From assembly GCF_013372265.1 (NCBI RefSeq), contig NZ_CP054051.1:1686587-1750586 (forward strand): 64,000 nt of DNA. Reading direction: 5' to 3'. Below, one piece after another: positions 1-9,888 of this stretch (positions are counted from its first letter, which is position 1; each line of letters starts with the position of its first letter). The DNA comes from Aliarcobacter cibarius. Its GTDB lineage: Bacteria; Campylobacterota; Campylobacteria; Campylobacterales; Arcobacteraceae. The translations under genes and the position numbers were made by a program. Under the pieces are notes generated by a model that ran no database searches, had not been told where the DNA came from, and was given only the letters and a program-made list of their open reading frames with translations.

Positions 1-551
1 ATGAACTTTTAATAGCAATTATTTTATCAGCACAATGCACAGATAAAAGAGTAAACATAATAACTCCGGCTCTTTTTGAAAAATATCCAAGTGTAAAAGA
101 GCTAAGTATTGCAAATCTTGAGGATGTAAAGAAGCTTATAAATTCTTGCTCTTTTTTCAATAACAAAGCACAAAATATAATAAAAATGGCACAAAGTGTT
201 ATGAAAAACTATGAAGGTCAAATTCCACATGATCAAAAAGAGTTAATGAAACTAGCAGGAGTTGGAAATAAAACAGCAAATGTTTTTATGATTGAATACA
301 AACAAGAAAATCTTATGGCTGTTGATACACATGTTTTTAGAGTATCTCATAGACTTGGTCTTAGCTATGAAAAAACTGTTGAAAAAACAGAAGCTGAACT
401 GGTAAAAAAACTAAAAGGTGATGATTTACATATTTTTCATCAAGCGATGGTTTTATTTGGAAGATATATTTGCAAAGCAGTAAAACCAGAATGTGATAAG
501 TGTTACTTTCCACATGTTTGTAAAACTAAGCAGAGTTTTAAACCTGCTTAA
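1..551 (+). CDS. nth: Endonuclease III, DNA glycosylase/AP lyase (5' end cut off by window)
   Basis: Base-excision repair enzyme that removes oxidised pyrimidines and nicks the abasic site. The reading frame is open from base 3, so the true start lies before the window; about 182 codons are visible of a family length near 210. The helix-hairpin-helix LAGVGNKTANV carries the catalytic lysine, and VDTHVFRV carries the catalytic aspartate. The C-terminal C-x6-C-x2-C-x5-C pattern (CKAVKPEC, then DKC, then YFPHVC) is the [4Fe-4S] site. The gene converges on uvrB with one base between the two stop codons, and a hairpin covers its last codons. The two repair genes are neighbours but are transcribed towards each other. 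Confidence 0.95.
   Translation, partial: ELLIAIILSAQCTDKRVNIITPALFEKYPSVKELSIANLEDVKKLINSCSFFNNKAQNIIKMAQSVMKNYEGQIPHDQKELMKLAGVGNKTANVFMIEYKQENLMAVDTHVFRVSHRLGLSYEKTVEKTEAELVKKLKGDDLHIFHQAMVLFGRYICKAVKPECDKCYFPHVCKTKQSFKPA
527..550. terminator. Hairpin at the nth/uvrB convergence
   Basis: The 7-base arms TAAGCAG and CTGCTTA are perfectly complementary around an AT-rich centre. The right arm contains most of the nth stop codon. It lies where nth (+) and uvrB (-) meet, so it could stop transcription both ways. There is no strong T-run. Confidence 0.4.
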
Positions 552-552
552 T

Positions 553-2526
553 TTACATATCTTTATATTTTGCTATCTCATCTCGAAGTCTAATAGCCTC
601 TTCAAAATTTAAATCAGCTGCAGCTTTTTTCATCTGTTTATTTAATTCTATTAATATTTTCTTTCTTTCAGCTGCTGGCATTTTTTCTAATCTTTGTTTT
701 TTAAGCGCAACTGAATCATACTCTTCAACTTTTAAATTTTGGTCAAGTTTTCTTGTAGTTGATTTTGGTGTAATATTATGTTCTTTATTAAACTCTTCTT
801 GAAGTTTTCTTCTTCTATTTGTTTCATCAATAGCAAATTGCATTGAAGCTGTAATTTTTTTGGCAAATAAAATTACCCTTCCTTCTTCATTTCTTGCAGC
901 TCTTCCTATTGTTTGAATTAAAGATGTTTTACTTCTTAAAAATCCCTCTTTATCTGCATCAAGTATTGCAACAAGAGAAGTTTCTGGAATATCTAGTCCT
1001 TCTCTTAAAAGATTAATTCCTATTAAAACATCAAAAGTACCAAGTCTTAACTCTCTTATGATTTGATTTCTTTCTATTGCATCAATCTCAGAGTGCATAT
1101 ATTTTACTTTTATTCCTAAATCAGCATAATAGCTTGCCAACTCTTCTGCCATTTTTTTAGTTAAAACTGTAACCAATACCCTTTGATTTTTTGCAATTAC
1201 TTTTTTTATCTCATCATGAAGTTTTTCTACTTGGAACTCACTATCAACAATATCTATAACAGGATCAAGTAAACCTGTTGGTCTTATTATTTGTTCTGCC
1301 ACAACTGAGCTTAACTCTAATTCAAGCTCATTTGGAGTTGCACTTACAAAAATATAATTTGGAGCTTTATTTATAAATTCATCAAATTTCAAAGGTCTAT
1401 TATCAAGAGCACTTGGAAGCCTAAATCCATACTCTACTAAAACTTCTTTTCTACTTCTATCAGCTACATGCATTCCTCTAAATTGAGATAAAGATACATG
1501 TGACTCATCAACAACAAGTAAAAAATCTTTATCCATTTGAGCAAAATAATCAAGTAAAGAGTAAGGTGTCTCACCTGGTTTTAAGCCTGTTAGATGCCTC
1601 GCATAGTTTTCAATTCCTTTACACATTCCAGTTGCTTCAATCATCTCCAAATCAAACTCAACTCTTTGTTTTAATCTTTGATACTCTACAAGTTTATTTT
1701 CACTTTGAAAATAGTTTAATCTATCTTCAAGTTCTTCTTCAATTTCTTTAACTGCTCTTGCTAAATTATCTTGAGTAACAACAAAAGGATTAACCGAATA
1801 AATTATTATCTCTTTTAAATCTTTTACTTTTGTATTTGTAAGATATTCATGTTTTGTGATACTTTCTACCTCATCACCAAAAAACTCAACTCTAATAAAT
1901 TCATCTTCATAGTATGCTGGAAAAATATCTATCACATCTCCATTTACTCTAAAATCTGCTCTATCAAAAAATTTATCATTTCTTTTGTAACCCATTTCTA
2001 TTAACTTTAATAAAAATGATTTTTGACTATATTCAAATCCAACTTCAATTCTTTGTACCATAGCTTTATACTCAGTTGGATTTCCTAAACCATAGTTTGC
2101 AGAAACAGATGCTATAACAATAACATCATCAAATGATAAAAGAGAAGCTGTTGCACTAAGTCTTAATCTTTCCAATTCATCATTTATAGAACTATCTTTT
2201 TCTATAAACAAATCACTTCTTGGAATATAAGCTTCTGGTTGATAATAATCATAGTATGAAATGAAATATTCGACATGATTGTTAGGAAAAAACTGTTTAA
2301 ATTCACTATAAAGCTGAGCTGCTAACGTTTTGTTATGAGTCATAATAAGAGTTGGTTTTTGAACTTTTTCTATAACTTTTGCAATAGTATAAGTTTTTCC
2401 ACTTCCTGTAACTCCCAAAAGTGTGTTGTACTGATTTCCTGCTTCAATACTTTTTGTCAAAGCTTCAATAGCTTTTGGTTGATCTCCACTTGGAGAATAT
2501 TCACTTACTACTTCAAATTTTGCCAA
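553..2526 (-). CDS. uvrB: UvrABC system protein B
   Basis: Damage-verification helicase of nucleotide excision repair; it receives lesions from UvrA and recruits UvrC. At 657 aa it has the usual family length. Walker A GVTGSGKT is at residues 38-45, followed by the beta-hairpin motif [11 protein letters not shown], the DEAD-box variant VVDESH, SATP, and helicase motifs V and VI ([18 protein letters not shown]). The C-terminus ([18 protein letters not shown]) is the UVR domain that binds UvrC. An ATG start with an AAAGGAA-type ribosome site fits. The downstream neighbour is nth, convergent; the upstream gene on the same strand is a phosphoesterase 20 bases away, so the two may be cotranscribed. 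Confidence 0.98.
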   Translation of the reverse strand: MAKFEVVSEYSPSGDQPKAIEALTKSIEAGNQYNTLLGVTGSGKTYTIAKVIEKVQKPTLIMTHNKTLAAQLYSEFKQFFPNNHVEYFISYYDYYQPEAYIPRSDLFIEKDSSINDELERLRLSATASLLSFDDVIVIASVSANYGLGNPTEYKAMVQRIEVGFEYSQKSFLLKLIEMGYKRNDKFFDRADFRVNGDVIDIFPAYYEDEFIRVEFFGDEVESITKHEYLTNTKVKDLKEIIIYSVNPFVVTQDNLARAVKEIEEELEDRLNYFQSENKLVEYQRLKQRVEFDLEMIEATGMCKGIENYARHLTGLKPGETPYSLLDYFAQMDKDFLLVVDESHVSLSQFRGMHVADRSRKEVLVEYGFRLPSALDNRPLKFDEFINKAPNYIFVSATPNELELELSSVVAEQIIRPTGLLDPVIDIVDSEFQVEKLHDEIKKVIAKNQRVLVTVLTKKMAEELASYYADLGIKVKYMHSEIDAIERNQIIRELRLGTFDVLIGINLLREGLDIPETSLVAILDADKEGFLRSKTSLIQTIGRAARNEEGRVILFAKKITASMQFAIDETNRRRKLQEEFNKEHNITPKSTTRKLDQNLKVEEYDSVALKKQRLEKMPAAERKKILIELNKQMKKAAADLNFEEAIRLRDEIAKYKDM

Positions 2527-2546
2527 ATTCTTTCCTTTTATTTCGC

Positions 2547-3245
2547 CTATAATTTTTCATTTAAAAAAATTTTATTCTTGAATCTTGTAAAACTTTTTTG
2601 ACAACAAAGAGATGGTATATTTATATAAGTTTTATTATCTAAGTTATAAGTTTTTGCCTGATGATAATGGCCTTCAATAATAATATCTTCACTATAATTT
2701 CTTACTCTTTTTTTTACTAAATTTTCAAAATAATTCAGATTGTGACAAATATTTTTATTTTGTAAAGTAATTTCTATTTTTTTTGATAAAAAGAATCCAA
2801 TATCTAAAATATTTAGAAATTTCAAAAAATAGCTATTTCTTATTATTTTACAATATAAATTATAATGCCAATTTATAAAATTGTCTCCGTGTGAAAGTGC
2901 AATTTTTTTATCATTTAAAGTTAAAATTAAAGGCTGTTTATCTCTTTTTATCACCCTTATTTTAGGAAATAATTTTGAAAGATTATAATCGTGATTTCCT
3001 TCTAAATAATATATTTCAAAACTATCTGACAGACTATTTAAAAGCTTTACAATATCTGAATTTTCTTTTTTAAAATAAGTTATTTCATGGCATAAAAAAT
3101 CAAAATTATCACCCATTAAAAATATTTGAGAAACAACTATCTCTTTACTTTCTATTTTTTCTAAAATATATTTAAACTCTTGATTTTTTTTATTGTAATG
3201 AGAGTCTGCTATAAAAATAGCATTCTCTTTTAAAGTAAGATTCAA
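2547..3245 (-). CDS. Calcineurin-like metallophosphoesterase, probable UDP-2,3-diacylglucosamine hydrolase (LpxH-like)
   Basis: Shows the metallophosphoesterase ligand series in order: ADSH near the N-terminus, MGDNFD, EGNHD, LSHGD and EGHYH. The family cleaves phosphoesters or pyrophosphates with two metal ions. LpxH, which makes lipid X from UDP-diacylglucosamine in lipid A synthesis, has this pattern and a similar length (about 240 aa; here 232). Assignment to LpxH is inference from length and motif spacing. The gene is two bases from the greA stop and 20 bases from uvrB, all on minus, suggesting one transcript. It ends with a short basic tail. Alternative: a general phosphodiesterase of unknown substrate. 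Confidence 0.65.
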   Translation of the reverse strand: MNLTLKENAIFIADSHYNKKNQEFKYILEKIESKEIVVSQIFLMGDNFDFLCHEITYFKKENSDIVKLLNSLSDSFEIYYLEGNHDYNLSKLFPKIRVIKRDKQPLILTLNDKKIALSHGDNFINWHYNLYCKIIRNSYFLKFLNILDIGFFLSKKIEITLQNKNICHNLNYFENLVKKRVRNYSEDIIIEGHYHQAKTYNLDNKTYINIPSLCCQKSFTRFKNKIFLNEKL

Positions 3246-3246
3246 T

Positions 3247-3732
3247 TTATAGCTCTATCTCTTTGTAGTATACTTTTAAAACTTCAAAAGTTTTAACTCC
3301 ACCAGGAAGTGTTGCATTAAATTCATCACCTTCAATTTTTCCCATAAGCTGTTTTGCCAATGGTGAGTTAAAAGAGATAAATCCTTTTTCAACATTTGAC
3401 TCAACTCCACCAACTATTGTATATGTGAACTCTTCTTCACTATCAACATCAAGTAAATCAATAGTCGAGCCAAAACTAACTCTATCATGCGGTAAAGTAG
3501 ATGGATCAACAATAACTGCTTTTGAAATTATATTACTTAGTTCAGCTACTTGAACATCTATTAATTTTAATTTCTCTTTTGCAGAGTGATATTCAGCATT
3601 CTCTTTTAAATCTCCAAGTTGTCTTGCTTCATCAAGAGCAACTACTGTTCTTGGTCTTTCAACACTTTTTAAAAAGTCCAAGTCACCAGTTACTTTATTA
3701 TAACCAGAAAGAGTCATTGGTTCTTTATCCAT
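3247..3732 (-). CDS. greA: Transcription elongation factor GreA
   Basis: Rescues backtracked RNA polymerase by stimulating transcript cleavage through the secondary channel. The N-terminal coiled coil carries the acidic tip (LGDLKENAEYHSAKEK), and the C-terminal FKBP-like domain includes VGGVESN and SPLAKQLMGK. I start it at the ATG at 3732, giving 161 aa, because GGAG sits eight bases upstream. A longer frame reaching 3840 adds 36 residues unlike GreA and would overlap the divergent tcdA start. It shares a short promoter region with tcdA. Confidence 0.96.
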   Translation of the reverse strand: MDKEPMTLSGYNKVTGDLDFLKSVERPRTVVALDEARQLGDLKENAEYHSAKEKLKLIDVQVAELSNIISKAVIVDPSTLPHDRVSFGSTIDLLDVDSEEEFTYTIVGGVESNVEKGFISFNSPLAKQLMGKIEGDEFNATLPGGVKTFEVLKVYYKEIEL

Positions 3733-3758
3733 AACATCTCCAATAAATATTTTTGTGT

Positions 3759-3764
3759 TATAAT
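3759..3764 (+). promoter_or_regulatory. Extended -10 element for tcdA
   Basis: TATAAT preceded by TGT, an extended -10 form, in the 61-base gap between greA and tcdA. The tcdA ATG follows 29 bases downstream. No -35 box is evident, which is usual in this phylum. Confidence 0.5.
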
Positions 3765-3793
3765 AGCCAAAAATTAGTAAAGAAGATTTAAAT

Positions 3794-4444
3794 ATGCAAT
3801 ATAATAGAACAAAAATGCTTTTTGGAGAAGAAGCTTTCAAAAAATTCCAAGAAACAAAGATAATTATTTTTGGTGTTGGTGGAATAGGAAGCTTTGCACT
3901 TGATGCTTTATATAATACTGGAATTACAAATATTACTATAGTTGATTTTGATACTTATGAACCTTCAAATCAAAATAGACAATTAGGAAGTCATGGGAAT
4001 ATAGGTAGAGTAAAAGTCGAAGTTTTAAAAGAAAGATATCCTAATTTAACACCTATTTGTGTAAAAGTTACTCCTGAATGGATAGATAATTTTGATTTTT
4101 CTTCTTACGATTATATTCTAGATGCAATCGATGATGTTACACCAAAGGTTCATCTAATAAAAAAACACTTCACAAAAGTTATTAGTACTGGCGGGGGAGC
4201 AAAAAGAATAGATCCAACAAAAATTGAATATAAATCAATTTGGGAAACATACAACGATAAATTTATAAAAAAAGTAAGAGAAGAGTTAAAAAAACAAGGC
4301 TTTAAAAAGAAGTTTAAAGTAATTTTTTCAACTGAAGTTCCACTATGTGTTGACAAAGGTAGTTTTGAAGGAGTTACAGCCTCTTTTGGATTAATGATGG
4401 CGTCTGTAACTATTCAAAAAATTGTTAAGAAACTGAAAAAATAA
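3794..4444 (+). CDS. tcdA: tRNA threonylcarbamoyladenosine dehydratase (TcdA/CsdL family)
   Basis: E1-like enzyme that uses ATP to cyclise t6A37 of ANN-decoding tRNAs to ct6A. The nucleotide-binding glycine motif GVGGIGS is near residue 27, then VDFD and NRQLGS, the family's ATP-contact elements. DAIDDVTPK, STGGGAKRIDPTKI and FSTEVP match E. coli TcdA closely as I recall it and separate it from MoeB and ThiF, which have a zinc Cys pair here. At 216 aa it is a little shorter than E. coli TcdA (268 aa), lacking part of the C-terminal tail. It stands alone, divergent from greA; no sulfur-carrier gene is adjacent, which also argues against a MoeB or ThiF role. Confidence 0.88.
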   Translation: MQYNRTKMLFGEEAFKKFQETKIIIFGVGGIGSFALDALYNTGITNITIVDFDTYEPSNQNRQLGSHGNIGRVKVEVLKERYPNLTPICVKVTPEWIDNFDFSSYDYILDAIDDVTPKVHLIKKHFTKVISTGGGAKRIDPTKIEYKSIWETYNDKFIKKVREELKKQGFKKKFKVIFSTEVPLCVDKGSFEGVTASFGLMMASVTIQKIVKKLKK

Positions 4445-4472
4445 CTTAAAGTTACTCAAAGTTTAAAACTTA

Positions 4473-4478
4473 TATAAT
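4473..4478 (+). promoter_or_regulatory. -10 element for cheV
   Basis: A TATAAT hexamer lies 29 bases before the cheV ATG, preceded by the T/A-rich stretch GTTTAAAACT that is typical upstream of -10 boxes in this phylum. Confidence 0.45.
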
Positions 4479-4507
4479 AATTGACTTATACTTTAAAAAG
4501 GATTTAC

Positions 4508-5416
4508 ATGAGCGGTATTAGTGGTAGTGTTGAGCAAATGACACAGGGACATTTAAGAAATGTTCAACAATTAGCAGTATTTTACACTGGTCATAATAAC
4601 ATTTACGCAATAAACATAGCAAAAGTTAAAGCTTTTATAATAACTGAAGAAGTTGCAATAAATGACACTCCAAGAGATACAGACGTTATTGCAGGAATTG
4701 CTACAATTAGAGGGGAGCCTGTTACTTTAATAAATTTAGATGCTTGGCTTGGGCAAACACCTTTAGAAATAAAAGACTATAAACTTATAATTTTCTGTGA
4801 ATTTAATCATAAAAAAATTGGTTTTTTAATCAAAGATATGCTTGATATAGTAGAAAAAACAACTCAAGATTTAAGACATACAGAAGAGACAAATTCAAAA
4901 ATAACTTATACAACTTATGTGAAAGTAAACAACAAAGATGAACTTTGTACTGTATTTAATGCTGAACAACTTCTAAGAGACATCAAATGGACTGATGATG
5001 GTGAAGATGATGTTAGAAAATATGTTGAAGGAAGAATTGAATCTTCAAAAATTGTTCTAGCAGCTGAAGATTCAGGGGTTGCAAGAGAAGTATTAACAAA
5101 GTTTTTTAAACAAACTGGAGTAAAATATGAGATCTATGCAAATGGAACTTTACTTCTACAAAGAGTTGAAGAATTAAATCCAGAACAAATAGGTATGATT
5201 TTAACAGATATTGAAATGCCGGGAACAGACGGTTATCAAGTGGCATCTTTCATAAAAAATAATAAAAAATTTGAACATATTCCTGTTATTGTAAACTCAT
5301 CAATGACAACAGATGCTGTAAGAGGGAAAATGAATCAAATTGGAGTTGAAGGTTTTGTTGGTAAAACAGATATTAACTCTTTATATGATTTAACAAAAAA
5401 ATTCTTAATAAAATAA
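4508..5416 (+). CDS. cheV: Chemotaxis coupling protein CheV (CheW domain plus receiver)
   Basis: Couples chemoreceptors to CheA and adds a phosphorylatable receiver thought to tune adaptation. The CheW-like domain spans roughly residues 20-165. The receiver begins near residue 181 (KIVLAAEDSG) with the phospho-acceptor Asp at about 234 in LTDIEMPG, followed by the conserved NSS and the lysine of VGKTD. The ATG at 4508 (302 aa) has AAGGA five bases upstream; an upstream TTG at 4481 would add nine residues but lacks a site. It is a single gene with its own promoter, and no cheA or cheW is in the window. It probably works with the receptors at 18-21 kb. Confidence 0.93.
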   Translation: MSGISGSVEQMTQGHLRNVQQLAVFYTGHNNIYAINIAKVKAFIITEEVAINDTPRDTDVIAGIATIRGEPVTLINLDAWLGQTPLEIKDYKLIIFCEFNHKKIGFLIKDMLDIVEKTTQDLRHTEETNSKITYTTYVKVNNKDELCTVFNAEQLLRDIKWTDDGEDDVRKYVEGRIESSKIVLAAEDSGVAREVLTKFFKQTGVKYEIYANGTLLLQRVEELNPEQIGMILTDIEMPGTDGYQVASFIKNNKKFEHIPVIVNSSMTTDAVRGKMNQIGVEGFVGKTDINSLYDLTKKFLIK

Positions 5417-5428
5417 TATTCAAAACAT

Positions 5429-5457
5429 AAAAGTTAAGGAATTAATCCTTAACTTTT
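5429..5457. terminator. Bidirectional terminator, cheV / argH
   Basis: Perfect 12-base arms (AAAAGTTAAGGA and its complement) around a 5-base loop, flanked by A-run and T-run, between the convergent cheV and argH. It overlaps the first two bases of the argH stop codon. Confidence 0.85.
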
Positions 5458-6850
5458 ACTTTTCACTTTTTAACCAATTTTTAAAACCTTCAACTTGCTT
5501 TTCAGTCTCTAAAGTAGATGTACCACCAAAAGAGTTTCTACTATTCATTGAATTTTTTAAACTTAAATATGAAACTATCTCTTCATCTATATTTGCTAAC
5601 TCATTAGACGATGTTCTAATCTCATTTATATTTAATTCACTAATATCTTTATTTAAGCTATTTGCTTTTTCTACAACCTCTTTTGTAAGATAGTAAGCTT
5701 CTCTAAAAGGCATATTTTGTTTTTGAACTAAATAATCAGCCAAATCAGTAGCTGTTAAGTGCCCTATTTTACATGCATTTGCCATATTTCCTACATTTAC
5801 AATCATAGTTTTAATTACTTCATTTAAAATTGAAAGTGAAATTTCAATAGTTTCAACAGAATCAAAAACTCCCTCTTTATCCTCTTGAGTATCCTTATTA
5901 TAAGCTAGTGGTAAAGATTTCATCACTGTTAAAAGTGAAATTAAATTTCCATACACACGTCCTGTTTTTCCTCTTAGAAGTTCAGGTACATCTGGATTTT
6001 TCTTTTGTGGCATGATTGAGCTTGTTGTTGCATACATATCACTCATTCTTACAAATCTAAACTCGTAAGACGACCATAAAATAAGCTCTTCAGAAATTCT
6101 ACTTATATGCATCATTGTAGTACTTATATTGAATAAAAGTTCTAATGCAAAATCTCTATTTGAAACGCTATCCATAGCATTTTGAGTTGGACCATAAAAT
6201 CCTAAAAGCTCTGCTGTTTTAAATCTATCAATATTATGAGGTGTTCCAGCAAGTGCAGCACTTCCTAAAGGCGAATAGTTATTTCTTTCAAAAGAAGAGC
6301 CAAATCTTTCAAAATCTCTTTTAAACATATTTGCATAAGCCATCATATGATATCCAAAATTAATAGGCTGAGCGTGTTGTAAATGTGTCATTCCAGGCAT
6401 TAATGTAGTTGTATGTTTTGAAGCAAGATCAACAAAAGTAGAAATCAACTCTTTTATTTGAGACTGAATAGATTTTGTTTTTTCTTGAACATATAAAGTA
6501 AAATCTGTACAAACTTGATCGTTTCTACTTCTTGCAGTATGTAATCTCTTTCCTGCATCACCAATAATTTCTGTAAGTCTATTCTCTACAGCCATATGAA
6601 TATCTTCATATTCCAAAGAGAATTTAAATTCACCACTTTCAATTTCATTTAAAACTTGTAAAAGACCTTTTTCTATTTGATTTTGTTCTTCTACAGTTAT
6701 AATATTTTGTAAAGCTAACATTTTAGAATGAGCGATTGAACCTCTAATATCTTGAGAATAAAGTTTTTTATCAAACATAATCGAAGCATTAAATAAATCT
6801 AATAATTCTGCATTTGTGTTTTTTAAAATTTGGTTATTTTTTTTTGACAT
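5456..6850 (-). CDS. argH: Argininosuccinate lyase
   Basis: Last step of arginine synthesis: argininosuccinate to arginine and fumarate. At 464 aa it is full length. It belongs to the fumarase/aspartase superfamily; the signature [11 protein letters not shown] with the catalytic serine loop lies around residue 280, and TARSRNDQ and [10 protein letters not shown], carrying conserved substrate and base residues, are near residues 110 and 160. The start has AGGAATT upstream and a TATAAT on minus in the 86-base gap shared with the divergent GGDEF gene. No other arg gene is nearby. Confidence 0.97.
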   Translation of the reverse strand: MSKKNNQILKNTNAELLDLFNASIMFDKKLYSQDIRGSIAHSKMLALQNIITVEEQNQIEKGLLQVLNEIESGEFKFSLEYEDIHMAVENRLTEIIGDAGKRLHTARSRNDQVCTDFTLYVQEKTKSIQSQIKELISTFVDLASKHTTTLMPGMTHLQHAQPINFGYHMMAYANMFKRDFERFGSSFERNNYSPLGSAALAGTPHNIDRFKTAELLGFYGPTQNAMDSVSNRDFALELLFNISTTMMHISRISEELILWSSYEFRFVRMSDMYATTSSIMPQKKNPDVPELLRGKTGRVYGNLISLLTVMKSLPLAYNKDTQEDKEGVFDSVETIEISLSILNEVIKTMIVNVGNMANACKIGHLTATDLADYLVQKQNMPFREAYYLTKEVVEKANSLNKDISELNINEIRTSSNELANIDEEIVSYLSLKNSMNSRNSFGGTSTLETEKQVEGFKNWLKSEK

Positions 6851-6900
6851 ATTTTAATTCCTATTGAATTTTATTAAGGTTTTATTATATCATAAATGGT

Positions 6901-6906
6901 TATAAT
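6901..6906 (+). promoter_or_regulatory. -10 element for the diguanylate cyclase gene
   Basis: TATAAT lies 30 bases before the TTG start of the GGDEF gene, in the gap shared with divergent argH. Confidence 0.45.
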
Positions 6907-6936
6907 CTATAACTTTTAAAACTTTAAGGCTTTAGC

Positions 6937-8184
6937 TTGAAAAATATTAAAGATATAACAAAAAATACATTAGCAAGTTTATCTAAAAACAATATTGCTA
7001 CAACTCCAGAAAATTATTTTATTGAATTCAACGAGCAAGCCAAAAAATTTGATTCAAATTTTGAAGAATTAGATTTATTTGAAGTTCTAAAAAACTCTAT
7101 ATCTGAAGTAGAGAAAGAAGAATTAGAACCAAAATCTTATAACGACTTAGCCAAAATACTTCAAAAAAGAGTATCTGCAGAAGAATTAAAAAAATTGGTA
7201 GTAGCACTAAATGATATTTTAAAACCTTCTGTGAACTTTGATATGCTTGAAGAAATAGAAAAGTTTATTACAAAACTTTTAGAAAGACCAAAAGATTTAA
7301 CTTCAAGTGATTCTATAAAAACTCTTAAAAAACTATCTAAACAAAGAGTTACAAATGATAGACAAGTACTAAAAGAAAAAACTGATGATATCATGAAACT
7401 AACATCTTTAATGAGTAGATATTTTGATAAAACATTAACTGATGGAGTTAATTCAAATGAAGAAATTATCAAAATAAAAGATGAATTAGTAGCACTTGAC
7501 ATATCAAAATTTTCACATAGAGAATTAAGAATTGTTCAAAAAAAATTGATTGATACAATTTTCAAAATTGAAACTGCATTAAGTGAAAATAAAAAAATAT
7601 TATCTAATAACAAAGAGAGATTTGATTATTTAAATAGACAAATAGAAGAACTTCAAAAGGAGTTATCTTTAGTAAAAGAAGAGCATCAAATTGATTATTT
7701 AACATCTTTACTAAATAGAAGAGCTTATGATTATGAAGTTGAAAAAATGGAACGAAAATATCAAGTTTTTAACTCTAATTTCGCAATAGTATTTTATGAT
7801 ATTGACCACTTTAAAGATATAAATGATAAATATGGTCATGCTTGTGGTGATGCTGTATTAAAAAGTTTTGCAAGAATTTTAAAAGATCTTACTAGAAAAG
7901 AAGATGTTATTGCAAGATATGGAGGAGAAGAATTTGTTGCATTAGTTCATTATCAAGATGAAATTGAAGTTTCAAGATATATAAAAAGAGTTAAAAATAC
8001 TATAAGAGATACTGACTTTATATATAGCAATAATAAAATAAAAATTACTTTCTCTGCTGGTATTAGCTTTAGAAATAAATATGAGAGTTTTTTTGAAGCA
8101 AAAAAACATGCAGATGATCTACTATATAAAGCGAAGAATCAAGGAAGAGATATTATCTTTTTAGATAACAGTCAAGAGTTATAA
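6937..8184 (+). CDS. Diguanylate cyclase (GGDEF domain), cytoplasmic
   Basis: Makes c-di-GMP from two GTP. The GGDEF domain covers about residues 250-412, with the metal-binding DIDHFKDIND, the active-site loop GGEEF at 329-333, and an intact product-inhibition I-site (R320 to D323, five residues before GGEEF). Residues 1-240 have no membrane segment. They are largely helical, with a coiled coil near 195-248 that would allow dimerisation; I do not recognise the N-terminal fold. The start is TTG with TAAGG upstream; no in-frame ATG better fits. It converges on the CBS gene with an 8-base gap. It is the only protein in the window that looks able to make c-di-GMP. Confidence 0.9.
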   Translation: MKNIKDITKNTLASLSKNNIATTPENYFIEFNEQAKKFDSNFEELDLFEVLKNSISEVEKEELEPKSYNDLAKILQKRVSAEELKKLVVALNDILKPSVNFDMLEEIEKFITKLLERPKDLTSSDSIKTLKKLSKQRVTNDRQVLKEKTDDIMKLTSLMSRYFDKTLTDGVNSNEEIIKIKDELVALDISKFSHRELRIVQKKLIDTIFKIETALSENKKILSNNKERFDYLNRQIEELQKELSLVKEEHQIDYLTSLLNRRAYDYEVEKMERKYQVFNSNFAIVFYDIDHFKDINDKYGHACGDAVLKSFARILKDLTRKEDVIARYGGEEFVALVHYQDEIEVSRYIKRVKNTIRDTDFIYSNNKIKITFSAGISFRNKYESFFEAKKHADDLLYKAKNQGRDIIFLDNSQEL

Positions 8185-8192
8185 AAAATAGT

Positions 8193-8828
8193 TTAACTCC
8201 AAATCTCTAGCTGAGGGATACATGACATTGCTTTAAAAATATAACTTTTTGAAATTATCCCTTTTAAAGTTCCCTCTTCATTAACTACAGGCATTACTCC
8301 AACCTCAAAATCAAACATTATTTTTACAACATCTCGTAACTCAGCATCAGGAGTTGTTGCAATAATTTCAGGAAAATTAATTTCTCTTAATCTTCTATTT
8401 AAAAGTATATTAGGCTCATCTAAATTTTGAATCAATAAAGATAAAATAAACTTTGCATCTATTATTCCAACTATTTTCTTATCCAAAGTTGTAACTGGAA
8501 TTTGTCCAGTTTTTTTATCTTTTAAAAGCTCATAAGCTTCTCTTACTGTATGACTATTATCAATGTATAATACATCTTGAACCATAATATCTCTTACATA
8601 AAAAAAATTATTTGATTGATTAATTTGTGAAATTTTTTTGTAAGAGGATAAAAACTGCTCTTCTTTTTTTTTATTACTATTACTATCTTGTTCTTTTTTA
8701 AAATCTTTTATAGAACCTTCTTCAGGATTAAATGTAAATTTTGTACTTTCATTAACATTCTTTACATTATATAAATTCTCAGTTGAGCCTTTATAATCTA
8801 CAATTCCATTGTTATATATTGTAAACAT
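8193..8828 (-). CDS. Two-CBS-domain protein
   Basis: Residues about 78-130 (RDIMVQDVLYID to KKIVGIID) and 145-205 (LREINFP to GIISKSYIF) form a CBS pair, a module that binds adenosyl ligands and regulates attached or partner proteins. The first 70 residues are polar and rich in K, E, N and S, probably disordered. There is no catalytic domain and no membrane segment, so this is a sensor or regulator with unknown partner. It converges on the diguanylate cyclase; the next gene on its strand is the NifU-like gene 73 bases upstream, so its transcription could extend from there. Confidence 0.8.
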   Translation of the reverse strand: MFTIYNNGIVDYKGSTENLYNVKNVNESTKFTFNPEEGSIKDFKKEQDSNSNKKKEEQFLSSYKKISQINQSNNFFYVRDIMVQDVLYIDNSHTVREAYELLKDKKTGQIPVTTLDKKIVGIIDAKFILSLLIQNLDEPNILLNRRLREINFPEIIATTPDAELRDVVKIMFDFEVGVMPVVNEEGTLKGIISKSYIFKAMSCIPQLEIWS

Positions 8829-8901
8829 ATTAATCCTTTCAGTAAAGTAGTTAATAATAGTAAAAAATAGCTTTTTATACTATTAATTATATAACATCAA
8901 T

Positions 8902-9843
8902 TTATATAGGTAGAACTCTTATATTTTCATCAATTTTTCTTTGTAAAATTGATTCAATTGCATATAAAGTTCCCATACTTCCAGCACTACAACCACTACA
9001 AGCACCTAGATATCTTATATATAAATCATAATGTGGAGCAGATTCTACTATATCCAATATTTCCATATTACCACCGTCCATAATTAACATTGGTCTTATA
9101 TCTTCATCTAAAACATCTTCAATAAGCTCAATTTTTTGCTCTTTTATCATATTTGAAAATGTGGAATTAATGTAACTTGGTTCCTCTTTATTAGCTTCTT
9201 TAATTTCTTCAAGAGTTTGTTCTAAAATATCTACTAGGTATATCTCTTTTGGTTCTAAACCACCCTCTTTTATACATGATTTACAAAATATTCCAGCTTT
9301 TGTTATATTTCCTATCTCTTCAACTGTTGTTATTGAAAATTCTTTTATAGCGTCTTTTACATTTTTTAATGTAACTCTTGCACATTCACAAACAATATAA
9401 TCATCTTCAAAATCATTCATATCTCTTTTTTCAGAGTTTAACGCCGCTTTTTTTAAAACAACAAAATTTGTAAATTTTTCATGTAGTTCTGTTATTCCAA
9501 GTGCTGGAATTTGTGGTTCATCTCTTAATGCAAATTCAACATCTGTCTTAAACAAATTTGCAACTTTCTCTACGCTTTTAAATATACAAAGTTCTGTCAT
9601 CATATCATTTAATGCCAATAACAAACCACCAGTAAATGATTTAAATTTTGCTCTTACAATAATATTATCTTTGTTTACGGCCCAATACATTCTTATTGTA
9701 TCAGCACCATTTGTTTCAAAATCAGCGACAACCAATCGACAACCTAAATCTCTCGCCTCACTTCTTGAAATTTCACCAATATTTTTTGGATCGTTTATTC
9801 TATCTTCTATTTTTTTTGAGTAATTCACTTCTTTTTGTTCCAT
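8902..9843 (-). CDS. NifU-like Fe-S protein with degenerate scaffold domain
   Basis: Three-domain NifU layout: IscU-like domain (about 8-135), BFD-like [2Fe-2S] domain (C152, C154, C187, C190) and Nfu domain with CSGC at 282-285. The last two keep all ligands. In the first domain the three scaffold cysteines expected from NifU/IscU are replaced: G46 in the NGADTIRMYW segment, G72 in FKSFTGG, and E122 in LHEKF, while the neighbouring Asp (D48) remains. Assembly on that domain is therefore unlikely, and a carrier or electron-transfer role through the other domains is inferred. It is divergent from the suf operon, with an operator-like site at each promoter. At 313 aa it is close to the length of Helicobacter NifU. 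Confidence 0.88.
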   Translation of the reverse strand: MEQKEVNYSKKIEDRINDPKNIGEISRSEARDLGCRLVVADFETNGADTIRMYWAVNKDNIIVRAKFKSFTGGLLLALNDMMTELCIFKSVEKVANLFKTDVEFALRDEPQIPALGITELHEKFTNFVVLKKAALNSEKRDMNDFEDDYIVCECARVTLKNVKDAIKEFSITTVEEIGNITKAGIFCKSCIKEGGLEPKEIYLVDILEQTLEEIKEANKEEPSYINSTFSNMIKEQKIELIEDVLDEDIRPMLIMDGGNMEILDIVESAPHYDLYIRYLGACSGCSAGSMGTLYAIESILQRKIDENIRVLPI

Positions 9844-9888
9844 TATAGAATTTCCATTATTTATTTAATATTTTTGATATTTTATAAA

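Noticed and set aside
3733-3840. N-terminal extension of GreA
   Set aside because: It overlaps the divergent tcdA start, has no homology, and a better ribosome site precedes the internal ATG at 3732.
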